A DNA stretch of 7,070 nucleotides from Caldisericota bacterium (GTDB lineage: Bacteria; Bipolaricaulota; Bipolaricaulia; Bipolaricaulales; Bipolaricaulaceae). The translations under genes were made by a program, and so were the position numbers. The DNA is taken from contig JAADIW010000153.1 in NCBI GenBank assembly GCA_013151115.1, forward strand, positions 1 through 7,070. The letters run 5' to 3'. The notes beneath the pieces are model-generated. The model was given only the letters and a program-made list of their open reading frames with translations. It made no database searches and was not told the origin of the DNA. Of the stretch, positions 1 through 6,110 are shown piece after piece (the stretch's first letter is position 1; each line of letters opens with the position of its first letter).

Positions 1-59
1 GGCGCGGGAAGTGGATCATCCTGGCCACCGTGGCGGTGGCCCTAGGCGTCGCGGCGCTT
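1..59 (+). repeat. 59-bp exact direct repeat, copy 1 (junction with rarA)
   Basis: Bases 1-59 are identical, base for base, to 606-664; identity stops at base 60 (T) against 665 (G). In copy 1 the sequence encodes the Wzz membrane segment (RGKWIILATVAVALGVAAL) and then passes in frame into RarA. The last nine bases, GCGGCGCTT, encode Ala-Ala-Leu in both proteins, so the switch point lies within a 9-bp microhomology. The copy may extend left of the window. Confidence 0.95.
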
Positions 60-563
60 TACTGGCTGGCACGTATGCTCGAATCGGGGGAGGATCCCCG
101 TTACATCGCACGTCGGCTCATCCGCATCGCCACCGAGGACGTGGGACTCGCGGATCCGAACGCCCTGCGGGTGGCGGTGGCGGCGGCCCAGGCGGTGGAG
201 TACGTGGGGATGCCCGAGGCCGACCTCGCCCTGGCGGAGGCCGCGGCGTACCTGGCCTTGGTGCCGAAATCCAACGCCATTTACGCGGCGTTCGAGGAAG
301 CCAAGGCCGATGTGCAGCGCACGATCAACGAGCCCGTGCCCCTTCACCTCCGCAACCCGGTGACGAAGACGATGAGGGCGCTTGGATACGGCGAAGGCTA
401 TAGGTATGCTCATGATTATCCCGGCGGGGTGGCGCCGATGCAGTCGTTGCCGCCTTCGCTCTCCGGGAAGACCTACTATCGCCCCAAGGAGGCCGGATGG
501 GAGAAGCGAATAAAGGAGCGCCTGGAGGAGCTGCGCCGGATCATCCGCGGCGAGAAGAATTAG
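51..563 (+). CDS. rarA: Replication-associated recombination protein A (RarA/MgsA), C-terminal part only
   Basis: RarA is a cytoplasmic clamp-loader-like AAA+ ATPase acting at stalled replication forks. Only the C-terminal ~170 residues are present (the family is usually ~420-450 aa), so the AAA+ ATPase domain is missing. Family landmarks are clear: ALYWLARMLESGEDP at the start, TEDVGLADPNAL, VGMPEADLALAEAAAYLALVPKSNAIY, then VPLHLRNPVTK and ALGYGEGYRYAHDYP, ending in a charged helix after TYYRPKEAGWEKRI. These belong to the tetramerisation/C-terminal domains. The frame stays open to base 3, and a GTG at 30 could serve as a formal start, but bases 1-59 are a copy of the downstream Wzz gene, so homology to RarA begins only in the shared GCG GCG CTT at 51-59. 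Its 3' end overlaps the next gene by 67 bp. Identity of the fragment is confident; whether it is a real truncated gene or the artefactual edge of a contig is open. Confidence 0.85.
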   Translation, partial: AALYWLARMLESGEDPRYIARRLIRIATEDVGLADPNALRVAVAAAQAVEYVGMPEADLALAEAAAYLALVPKSNAIYAAFEEAKADVQRTINEPVPLHLRNPVTKTMRALGYGEGYRYAHDYPGGVAPMQSLPPSLSGKTYYRPKEAGWEKRIKERLEELRRIIRGEKN

Positions 564-1561
564 ACTACTACGAAATCGATCTCCGGGACTATATCCGAGT
601 CATCTGGCGCGGGAAGTGGATCATCCTGGCCACCGTGGCGGTGGCCCTAGGCGTCGCGGCGCTTGTCTCGTTCCGCGCCCCGGATGTCTACAGCGCCTCC
701 CTCGTTCTCACCGTGGAGCGGCTCCCCCGGCTCCCGGAGTCCTTCTCCGTCCCCACTCCACAGGAGGTCACGGAACGGGCGAGGGACCGGAGCCTCCTGG
801 TCGGGGCGCTCGGTGACGCCGATAGGGCGCAATGGTTCGTGGATCACGCCAAATTCGGTGTGGAGAAGGATCTGGTCACCGTGACCCTTGAGGGGGCCGC
901 CCCGCCCGAGGACCTGGTGGACATGCTCGAGGCGGTGGCCCGGGGCCTGCGGGAGGCCTATGCCCACGATCTGGCGGAGGCGATAGATCTACGCCTCGCC
1001 GAGATCGCCCTGCGGGTGAAGACGTTGGAGGCACAGATCGCTGAGTGGCAGGGTTTTGCCGATGAGGCCTACCGCGAAGCCCTGCGACAGCGGGAGGAAA
1101 TCCGCGCGAAGATCGAGGCGATCAAGGAGGACCCCTCGCTGTTACAGGTGGAGGTGGGGTTGGAACGGCGTACGTTGGAAGGGGCGTTGGCGGAGAAAGA
1201 GCTGGACCTCCTCTTCAGTCGGCTGCGCCCGGTGGAGAACCTCATCGATGGGGTGGATCGGCTGGGGATCCTCTACTTCGACCAGATCAGCGGGCGGTAC
1301 GTGGACGCCAAGACGGAGCTCCTCTCGTTACAGGAGGAAGAGGCCCTCTTGCAGGAACTCCGGGACAGGGGGGGCGTCCTCCGGGTGGTCCGAGGTCCGA
1401 ACGGATCCGATGAGCCGGTGGGACCGAACCGGGGGATGAACCTCGCGGTGGCCGGCATTTTGGGGCTGTTCATGGGGGTCCTCCTCGCCTTCTTGTGGAA
1501 CTGCTTGAGGGGGGACATCGACACGGCGGAAGCGGGGTCTCGTGCCAGCGTTTGCGGTTGA
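497..1561 (+). CDS. Wzz-family polysaccharide chain-length determinant / co-polymerase
   Basis: Probable inner-membrane polysaccharide co-polymerase that sets chain length or helps export of a surface polysaccharide. The 354-aa protein has the classic layout: a short cytoplasmic N-terminus with EIDLRDYIRVIWRGKW (residues 26-41), a first membrane helix at about 41-58, a long extracytoplasmic region with a helical, charge-rich probable coiled coil at about 161-290, and a second membrane helix at about 314-336 preceded by a Pro/Gly-containing segment (VGPNRGMN). No Walker motifs or Tyr-rich tail of a BY-kinase follow, so any partner kinase would be separate. The ATG at 497 is chosen because AAGGAGG lies at 486-492, 4 nt upstream, and no later in-frame start precedes the conserved EIDLRDY; this makes the gene overlap rarA by 67 bp. 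The 19-residue basic/Gly-Pro leader before EELDYYEIDL is not conserved-looking, so the start could be slightly later at an unusual codon. Related glycosyltransferase or Wzx/Wzy genes are not in the window. Confidence 0.8.
   Translation: MGEANKGAPGGAAPDHPRREELDYYEIDLRDYIRVIWRGKWIILATVAVALGVAALVSFRAPDVYSASLVLTVERLPRLPESFSVPTPQEVTERARDRSLLVGALGDADRAQWFVDHAKFGVEKDLVTVTLEGAAPPEDLVDMLEAVARGLREAYAHDLAEAIDLRLAEIALRVKTLEAQIAEWQGFADEAYREALRQREEIRAKIEAIKEDPSLLQVEVGLERRTLEGALAEKELDLLFSRLRPVENLIDGVDRLGILYFDQISGRYVDAKTELLSLQEEEALLQELRDRGGVLRVVRGPNGSDEPVGPNRGMNLAVAGILGLFMGVLLAFLWNCLRGDIDTAEAGSRASVCG
606..664 (+). repeat. 59-bp exact direct repeat, copy 2 (native context in wzz-like gene)
   Basis: This is the copy in its natural setting: the reading frame continues without interruption on both sides through the Wzz N-terminal membrane helix. 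The spacing between copies is 605 bp, which is the implied unit length if the arrangement is a tandem duplication. Confidence 0.95.
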
Positions 1562-1586
1562 CAGGGAAAAAACTAACGGCTACAAA
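1558..1586 (+). promoter_or_regulatory. Candidate sigma-70-type promoter for the iclR-like gene
   Basis: A perfect -35 hexamer TTGACA lies at 1558-1563, overlapping the TGA stop of the Wzz gene (1559-1561). Exactly 17 bp downstream is TACAAA at 1581-1586, matching 4 of 6 positions of TATAAT including the key T-A and second A. The spacer is A-rich (GGGAAAAAACTAA), which contrasts with the GC-rich surroundings. A start near 1592-1595 would leave a leader of about 28 nt before the ATG at 1622. Inferred from sequence only; a deep-branching bacterium may use a somewhat different consensus. Confidence 0.6.
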
Positions 1587-1593
1587 CGGTTTG
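1583..1593. promoter_or_regulatory. Small palindrome over -10/start site, possible autoregulatory operator
   Basis: CAAAC-G-GTTTG is a perfect 5+1+5 inverted repeat beginning inside the -10 hexamer and reaching the expected transcription start. IclR proteins bind short palindromes of this size and many repress their own promoters, so this position would allow autorepression. The motif is short enough to occur by chance; the repeated AACGG (1575, 1585, 1609) may be an alternative set of half-sites. Confidence 0.35.
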
Positions 1594-1621
1594 GTCATGG
1601 GGATAACGAACGGAGGTAGAT

Positions 1622-2350
1622 ATGTCACGGGAAAGGTATATTAACACTTCCCTGGCGAAAGCCCTGAAGATCCTGGACCTCTTCGACAACGAACGGCGGG
1701 AACTTTCCCTCTCGGACCTGGCCAGGGGGCTGGGGCTGCGGCCGGGCAGCATATATCCCATCGTCTACACCCTGTGGCGCCATGGGTACCTCGATCGGCA
1801 CCCGGATACCAAGCGCTACCGCCTGGGACTTAAAATCCTCGTGCAGGCGGGCTATATCCTTTCCGGGCTCGACATCAGGGAGCAGGCGCGTCCGGTCCTG
1901 CGGCGTCTGGTACGGGAGCTCGGCGGAAGCGCCACCCTTTCCGTGCTCGGCGATGAGGAGGTGATCTTCGTAGAAGAGGAGACGAACTCCCCCATGATCA
2001 GGGCGCAGCTCATCGGCCAGCGAGCCCCGCTCCACCTCACGGCGCCGGGGAAGGTGTTCCTCGCCTTCGTGGAGGCCCTCAACCCCACGGCCCTGGACGG
2101 GGGCTCGCCCGAGCTCCGCCGGGAGCTCGAGGAGGTGCGGACCCAGGGGTACGCGGTGGAGGCCGGGGAGTTCCACGGGCACGGGTTCACGGTGGCGGCC
2201 CCGATCAGGGATTTCCGGGGCGAGGTGGTGGCGGCCTTGGCCGTTTCCCTGCCCAAGGCCAAGGTCAAATCCAAGAAGCGGCTGGCGGAAGCCGTCAAGG
2301 AGGCGGCCGGGGAGGTATCCCAGGCGCTCGGGTATCGACCCAAAGGCTGA
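1622..2350 (+). CDS. IclR-family transcriptional regulator
   Basis: Cytoplasmic DNA-binding regulator of the IclR family, 242 aa, the usual length. The N-terminal winged helix-turn-helix is at about residues 10-68: LAKALKILDLFDNE, a recognition-helix region LSLSDLARGLGLRPGSIYPIVYTLWRHGYL, then the wing RHPDTKRYRLGLKI. A linker helix (about 84-100) leads into the GAF-like effector-binding domain (about 101-238), with GSATLSVLGDEEVIFVEEE, the conserved GQRAPLHLTAPGKVFLAF (132-149) and GFTVAAPIRDFRGEVVAALAVSLP (188-211). The ATG at 1622 has GGAGGT at 1612-1617 and the start fits the family. It has its own likely promoter and palindrome and is followed at once by an ABC ATPase gene, so it may control that gene and sugar or organic-acid uptake more widely. 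The ligand cannot be told from the sequence. The C-terminal tail is Lys-rich (KAKVKSKKR). Confidence 0.93.
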   Translation: MSRERYINTSLAKALKILDLFDNERRELSLSDLARGLGLRPGSIYPIVYTLWRHGYLDRHPDTKRYRLGLKILVQAGYILSGLDIREQARPVLRRLVRELGGSATLSVLGDEEVIFVEEETNSPMIRAQLIGQRAPLHLTAPGKVFLAFVEALNPTALDGGSPELRRELEEVRTQGYAVEAGEFHGHGFTVAAPIRDFRGEVVAALAVSLPKAKVKSKKRLAEAVKEAAGEVSQALGYRPKG

Positions 2351-2355
2351 AGAAA

Positions 2356-2372
2356 AGGGGGTGTTGGGTTTG
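2356..2372 (+). promoter_or_regulatory. Ribosome binding site deciding a TTG start for the ABC ATPase
   Basis: AGGGGG at 2356-2361 stands 8 nt before TTG at 2370. The upstream candidates GTG 2361 and TTG 2364 overlap or abut this purine run and would have no properly spaced site. Starting at 2370 gives MAEVLLKEVTKKFG, the usual beginning of MalK-type ATPases. Confidence 0.55.
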
Positions 2373-3473
2373 GCCGAGGTACTTCTCAAGGAGGTCACCA
2401 AGAAGTTCGGCGACTTCGTGGCCGTAAACCACATCAGTCTCGAGGTACGGGACGGGGAATTCGTGGTGCTCGTCGGCCCATCGGGTTGCGGCAAGACCAC
2501 CACCCTGCGCATGATCGCCGGCCTCGAGGAGGTCACCGAGGGCGAGATCTACATCGGCGGCAGGCTCGTGAACGACGTCCCCCCCAAGGACCGGGACATC
2601 GCTATGGTGTTCCAGAACTACGCCCTCTACCCCCACATGGACGTCTACAACAACATGGCCTTCGGCCTGAAGCTCAGGAAGGTCCCCAAGAAGGAGATCG
2701 ACCGCCGGGTCCGCGAGGTGGCGAAGATGTTGGGGATCGAGGACAAGCTCCGGGCCAAACCCCGCGAACTCTCCGGTGGTCAGCGCCAGCGGGTGGCCCT
2801 GGGCCGGGCCATCGTGCGTAACCCGAAGGTCTTCCTCTTCGATGAGCCGCTGTCCAACCTGGACGCGAAGCTCAGGGTGCGCATGCGCGCCGAGCTCGCC
2901 GAGCTCCACCAGCGCCTGAAGACCACCTCTATCTACGTGACCCACGACCAGGTGGAGGCCATGACCCTCGGCCATCGGATCGCGGTGATGAAGGAAGGCG
3001 TGATCCAACAATACGCCGATCCCCAGACGATCTACGACCAGCCCGCCAACATGTTCGTCGCCGGGTTCATCGGCTCCCCGCCGATGAACTTCCTCCGGGC
3101 ACGGCTCACGGAGTCCGACGGCAAGGTCTACGTGGAGGGACCGGGGTTCAAACTCCTCGTGCCCGCCGACAAGGCCACGGATGAGGTACGTTCGTATGTG
3201 GGCAAGGACGTGGTCTTCGGCATCCGTCCCGAGGACCTCAGGACCCCGGAGATGGTGCGGGAACCGGCCCCCGAGACCTCCTTCACCGCCAGGGTCAGGG
3301 TGCGCGAGGCCTTGGGCGACGAGCTCATCGTATATGCCGATTGCGCGGGACAGGAGATCATCGCCAAGCTCGATCCCCACGTACGCGTGAACGTAGGCGA
3401 GGAGACCACCTTCATCGCCATGATGGAGCGCATGCACCTCTTCGATCCCGAGTCGGAAGTGGCGGTCATATGA
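2370..3473 (+). CDS. ABC transporter ATP-binding protein, MalK/UgpC/MsmK type with TOBE domain
   Basis: ATPase subunit of a carbohydrate-uptake (CUT1-like) ABC importer, acting on the cytoplasmic face of the membrane. From the TTG start (367 aa, normal for the family) all motifs are intact: Walker A GPSGCGKTT (36-44), Q-loop with Q82 in VFQNYALYPHM, signature LSGGQRQR (134-141), Walker B VFLFDEP (154-160), D-loop SNLDAKLR, and switch His192 in YVTHDQVEAM. The C-terminal ~130 residues form the OB-fold TOBE regulatory domain, with the typical VFGIRPEDL (about 282-290) and an acidic ending. A longer form starting at GTG 2361 would add three residues. It lies 19 bp after the iclR-like gene and is probably co-transcribed with it. 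No permease or solute-binding gene is in the window, so it probably energises a transporter encoded elsewhere, as shared MsmK-type ATPases do. Polyol, glycerol-3-phosphate or oligosaccharide substrates are all possible; the sequence does not decide. Confidence 0.92.
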   Translation: MAEVLLKEVTKKFGDFVAVNHISLEVRDGEFVVLVGPSGCGKTTTLRMIAGLEEVTEGEIYIGGRLVNDVPPKDRDIAMVFQNYALYPHMDVYNNMAFGLKLRKVPKKEIDRRVREVAKMLGIEDKLRAKPRELSGGQRQRVALGRAIVRNPKVFLFDEPLSNLDAKLRVRMRAELAELHQRLKTTSIYVTHDQVEAMTLGHRIAVMKEGVIQQYADPQTIYDQPANMFVAGFIGSPPMNFLRARLTESDGKVYVEGPGFKLLVPADKATDEVRSYVGKDVVFGIRPEDLRTPEMVREPAPETSFTARVRVREALGDELIVYADCAGQEIIAKLDPHVRVNVGEETTFIAMMERMHLFDPESEVAVI

Positions 3474-3510
3474 CGAGGGTCAGCCACTGATCTGATAGGG
3501 GACATTCCCG

Positions 3511-3563
3511 CCTCACCCCGCAAGGGATACAGTCGAATCGGTGAGAACCCTTGCGGGGTGAGG
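3511..3563 (+). promoter_or_regulatory. Perfect 16-bp inverted repeat enclosing the korC start codon
   Basis: Left arm 3511-3526 (CCTCACCCCGCAAGGG) and right arm 3548-3563 (CCCTTGCGGGGTGAGG) are exact reverse complements with a 21-nt loop (3527-3547). In RNA two further outer positions could pair (G·U, then C-G). The right arm contains the TTG start at 3551-3553, and the loop holds the likely Shine-Dalgarno GGTGAG at 3540-3545. No run of T follows either arm on either strand, so it is not a standard intrinsic terminator. It looks like a translation-controlling or transcript-boundary hairpin; that role is inferred. Confidence 0.7.
3540..3545 (+). promoter_or_regulatory. Likely Shine-Dalgarno of korC, in hairpin loop
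   Basis: GGTGAG matches the GGTGA part of the full anti-SD complement and stands 5 nt before TTG 3551. The competing in-frame start GTG 3563 has GGGGTGAG directly upstream with almost no spacer and would drop the first residues MRGE before VRFAGFGGQG. Confidence 0.45.
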
Positions 3564-4099
3564 TGAGGTTCGCCGGTTTCGGGGGTCAGGGCATCATCTC
3601 CGCCGGCCGGATCACGGGCCGGGCGGCGGTCCTCCACGACGGGAAGCACGCCGTCCTGATCCAGTCCTACGGACCGGAGGCCCGTGGCGGCGCCTGTTCC
3701 GCCGAGGTGGTCATCTCCGATGCCCCCGCCACATACCCCCGGGTGACCGTTCCCGAGGTGGCGGTGATCATGTCCCAGGAGGCCTACGAGAAGTACGGCC
3801 GTGGGATCCGCCCCGGGGGGATCCTCCTCGTGGACCCGGACCTGGTGGAGTACGAGGAGCGGGACGACGTCCGGGTGGTCCCCGTCCCCGCCACCCGCAT
3901 CGCCGAACGGTTGGGGAACCGGATCGTGGCCAACGTGGTGATGCTGGGGGCATTAGCCGCGCTGTGGGATAAGGTCACGGTGGAGGGGATGCGCAAAGCG
4001 GTGCTCGAGTCCGTCCCGCCCCACACCGTGGAGCTCAACCGGAGGGCGTTCGAGGAGGGGATCAAATACGTGGAGGAGGTCACCCGTGTCCCCACGTGA
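3551..4099 (+). CDS. korC: 2-oxoacid:ferredoxin oxidoreductase, gamma subunit (KorC type)
   Basis: Gamma subunit/domain of a thiamine-diphosphate 2-oxoacid:ferredoxin oxidoreductase (2-oxoglutarate type most likely), a cytoplasmic enzyme that interconverts 2-oxoacid + CoA and acyl-CoA + CO2 with reduced ferredoxin. The 182-aa length is normal. Diagnostic signatures are VRFAGFGGQGIISAGRI (5-21) and LIQSYGPEARGGACSAEVVIS (37-56), then TYPRVTVPEVAVIMSQEAYEKY and GILLVDPDLVE. This QSYGPEARGG form points to KorC/OorC rather than PorG or IorB. The gamma subunit carries no cofactor ligands of its own. The TTG start at 3551 has GGTGAG 5 nt upstream; GTG 3563 is an alternative. No alpha (KorA) or TPP-binding beta (KorB) gene lies upstream; the preceding gene is an ABC ATPase, so partners must be downstream of the window or elsewhere. 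It overlaps hdrA by 14 bp, which implies translational coupling with the redox genes that follow. Confidence 0.9.
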   Translation: MRGEVRFAGFGGQGIISAGRITGRAAVLHDGKHAVLIQSYGPEARGGACSAEVVISDAPATYPRVTVPEVAVIMSQEAYEKYGRGIRPGGILLVDPDLVEYEERDDVRVVPVPATRIAERLGNRIVANVVMLGALAALWDKVTVEGMRKAVLESVPPHTVELNRRAFEEGIKYVEEVTRVPT

Positions 4100-6110
4100 A
4101 CCCCGGTCCCATAGGTTCCGATTCACCAAGCCCAGGGTGGGGGTGTTCGTGTGCCATTGCGGTCACAACATCGCCGGAGTGGTGGACGTGAAGCGTGTGG
4201 TCGAGGAACTATCCCGCCATCCCGGGGTGGTCTACGCCACCGACTACGAATACATGTGCTCCGATCCGGGCCAAGAGCTCCTCAAACGGGCGGTTCAGGA
4301 CCATCGCCTCAACGCCGTGGTGGTGGCCGCCTGCTCCCCCTCTATGCACGAGGCCACCTTCCGCCGCGCCGCCGAGGAGGCCGATCTGAACCCCTACCTC
4401 GTCGAGTGCGCCAACATCCGCGAGCACTGTTCCTGGGTGCACGACCCCGGCGAGGAGGCGACCTCCAAGGCGATCAGGATCACCAAGGCGGTGGTGGAGA
4501 AGGCGAAGGGGAACCTGCCCCTCGAGCCGGTGGAGATCCCTCACGGGGAGAGATGTCTGGTGGTGGGCGGCGGGATCGCGGGGATCCAGGCGGCCCTGGA
4601 CGTGGCCGAGGCCGGATACGAGGTGATCCTGGTCGAGAAAAGCCCCACCATCGGGGGGCACATGGCCCAGCTCTCGGAAACCTTCCCCACCCTGGATTGT
4701 TCCCAATGCATCCTCACCCCGAAGATGGTGGAGGTCGAACGCCACCCCAAGATCCGCCTCCTCGTGAACTCCGAGGTGGAGGAGATATCGGGCTTCATCG
4801 GGAATTATCGGGTCAGGATCCGCAGGAGGCCTTCCTACGTGGACCCCGACCTCTGTAACCTGTGCGGTGAGTGCGAGGTGGTATGCCCCGTCCGGGTCCC
4901 CAACGAGTTCGACCGGGGGCTGTCGGAGCGGGGGGCGATCTACATCCCCTTCCCCCAGGCCGTCCCTTCCACCTATACCTTGGACGAGGCGACCTGTTTG
5001 GGGGTCCGGCCCCTCATCTGCGGGAAGTGCGCCGAGGTATGTGAACCCGGGGCCATCGACTTCGATATGCAGGAGGAGATCATCGAGGAGGAGGTGGGGG
5101 CCATCGTCCTCGCCACCGGCTACGAGCTCTACGAGACCGCCGCTCTTCCCGAATATTCCCCCGACGATCCGGACGTGCTCGATCCATTACAATTCGAGCG
5201 GCTGCTTTCGGCCACCGGCCCCACCCGCGGGGAGATCCGGCGTCCCTCCGACGGAAAGGTGCCGAGGTCGGTGGTGTTCATCCAATGTGCCGGCTCCCGT
5301 GATCCCGAGCTCCACAAGCCCTACTGTTCGGCCATCTGCTGCATGTACACCGCCAAGCACGCGTTGCTCTACAAGCACGCCGTGCCCGACGGCCGGGCCA
5401 TCGTCTTCTACATCGACATCCGCGCCCCGGGGAAGGGATACGAGGAGTTCGTCCACCGGGTGATGGAGGAGGACCGGGTCCTCTACATCCGCGGCAAGGT
5501 GGCAAAGGTCTTCCGGGAGGGGGAGAAGCTGATCGTATGGGGGGTGGACACCCTGTCGGGCCGGCGGGTGGAGGTGGAGGCGGACCTGGTGGTGTTGGCC
5601 ATGGCGGTGGTGCCCCCGGCGGGGATGGAGAAGCTCGCCCGGATCCTGCGCCTCTCGTGCCTGGACGAGAACGGGTTCCTTAAGGAGGCCCACCCCAAGC
5701 TCCGGCCGCTCGAGACCCTGGCGGGGGGGATCTTCATCGCCGGGGCGGCCCAGGGCCCCAAGGACATCCCCGCGGCGGTGACCCAGGGGTCGGGCGCCGC
5801 GGCCAAGGCCATCGCGTTGCTCTCCGCCCCCGTCCTCACCCACTCCCCCGAGGTGGCGGAGGTGGACGGGGAGCTGTGCTCGGGCTGCAAGGTATGTGCC
5901 CCGCTATGTCCCTACGGGGCGATAGAGGTCGGGGAGACGGCCCAGGTGAACGAGCTCCTCTGCGAGGGCTGCGGGACGTGTGTGGCCGCCTGCCCCAGCG
6001 GGGCCCTCTCCCTGCGGAACCTGGACGACGCGCAGGTGGAGGCGATGGTGGAGGCGGCGCTGGGGGAGCTCGAGCACGCGGAGGAGGCGGTGGAGGTGAG
6101 GGGTGGCTAG
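4086..6110 (+). CDS. hdrA: HdrA-like flavin/iron-sulfur subunit of heterodisulfide-reductase-type complex
   Basis: FAD-containing electron-bifurcating subunit of Hdr-type complexes; cytoplasmic. The 674-aa protein is full length. Order seen: N-terminal HdrA domain with VGVFVCHCG (C23, C25) and further Cys at 58, 83, 108 and 115; dinucleotide-binding GGGIAGIQAA (161-170) with acidic strand end VEK (183-185); LDCSQCILTPKM (C205, C208); an inserted ferredoxin domain with C257, C260, C263, C267-Pro and C304, C312, C315, C319-Pro; ATGYELYE (343-350); C401 and PYCSAICCMYTAKHA (C414, C418, C419); GGIFIAGAAQGPKDIPAAVTQGSGAA (547-572), the second FAD-contact region; and a C-terminal 2x[4Fe-4S] ferredoxin with C598-x2-C-x2-C-x3-CP and C626-x2-C-x2-C-x3-CP. 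All expected ligands are present. The GTG start at 4086 has GGAGGT at 4075-4080, 5 nt before. Flanked by korC (14-bp overlap) and mvhD (8-bp overlap). HdrB/HdrC are not adjacent, so the electron acceptor at the heterodisulfide side is unknown. Confidence 0.95.
   Translation: MSPREPRSHRFRFTKPRVGVFVCHCGHNIAGVVDVKRVVEELSRHPGVVYATDYEYMCSDPGQELLKRAVQDHRLNAVVVAACSPSMHEATFRRAAEEADLNPYLVECANIREHCSWVHDPGEEATSKAIRITKAVVEKAKGNLPLEPVEIPHGERCLVVGGGIAGIQAALDVAEAGYEVILVEKSPTIGGHMAQLSETFPTLDCSQCILTPKMVEVERHPKIRLLVNSEVEEISGFIGNYRVRIRRRPSYVDPDLCNLCGECEVVCPVRVPNEFDRGLSERGAIYIPFPQAVPSTYTLDEATCLGVRPLICGKCAEVCEPGAIDFDMQEEIIEEEVGAIVLATGYELYETAALPEYSPDDPDVLDPLQFERLLSATGPTRGEIRRPSDGKVPRSVVFIQCAGSRDPELHKPYCSAICCMYTAKHALLYKHAVPDGRAIVFYIDIRAPGKGYEEFVHRVMEEDRVLYIRGKVAKVFREGEKLIVWGVDTLSGRRVEVEADLVVLAMAVVPPAGMEKLARILRLSCLDENGFLKEAHPKLRPLETLAGGIFIAGAAQGPKDIPAAVTQGSGAAAKAIALLSAPVLTHSPEVAEVDGELCSGCKVCAPLCPYGAIEVGETAQVNELLCEGCGTCVAACPSGALSLRNLDDAQVEAMVEAALGELEHAEEAVEVRGG

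Noticed and set aside
30..563. A novel membrane-anchored RarA-like protein starting at GTG 30
   Set aside because: The N-terminal hydrophobic residues come from the exact copy of the Wzz segment, so the fusion cannot be taken as a gene in its own right until the junction is confirmed by reads.
1625..2536. 303-codon open frame on the - strand across the IclR and ABC gene starts
   Set aside because: It spans two real + strand genes and their junction, is Arg/Pro/Gly-rich and shows no recognisable motif or ribosome site.
2295..3437. 380-codon open frame on the - strand opposite the ABC ATPase
   Set aside because: It is a shadow caused by high GC and codon bias of the real gene: His/Gly/Val-rich without any domain, while the + strand has every ABC motif.
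3474..3550. Resemblance to cobalamin or TPP riboswitch pieces (GCCACTG, CTGATCTG, GGTGAGAACCC)
   Set aside because: The pieces occur in the wrong order for either class, the gap is far too short for a full cobalamin aptamer, and the conserved B12-box or paired TPP arms are missing. The downstream gene also has no tie to either cofactor's synthesis or uptake beyond ThDP use by the parent enzyme.
3511..3563. Intrinsic terminator of the ABC gene
   Set aside because: The stem is strong, but no U-tract follows on either strand and the right arm lies in the next gene's coding start; the 21-nt loop is also too long for a typical terminator.
4151..4858. 235-codon + strand open frame inside hdrA
   Set aside because: It is Gly/Arg/Pro-rich with low-complexity composition in an alternate frame; hdrA in the main frame has all Cys and FAD motifs intact.
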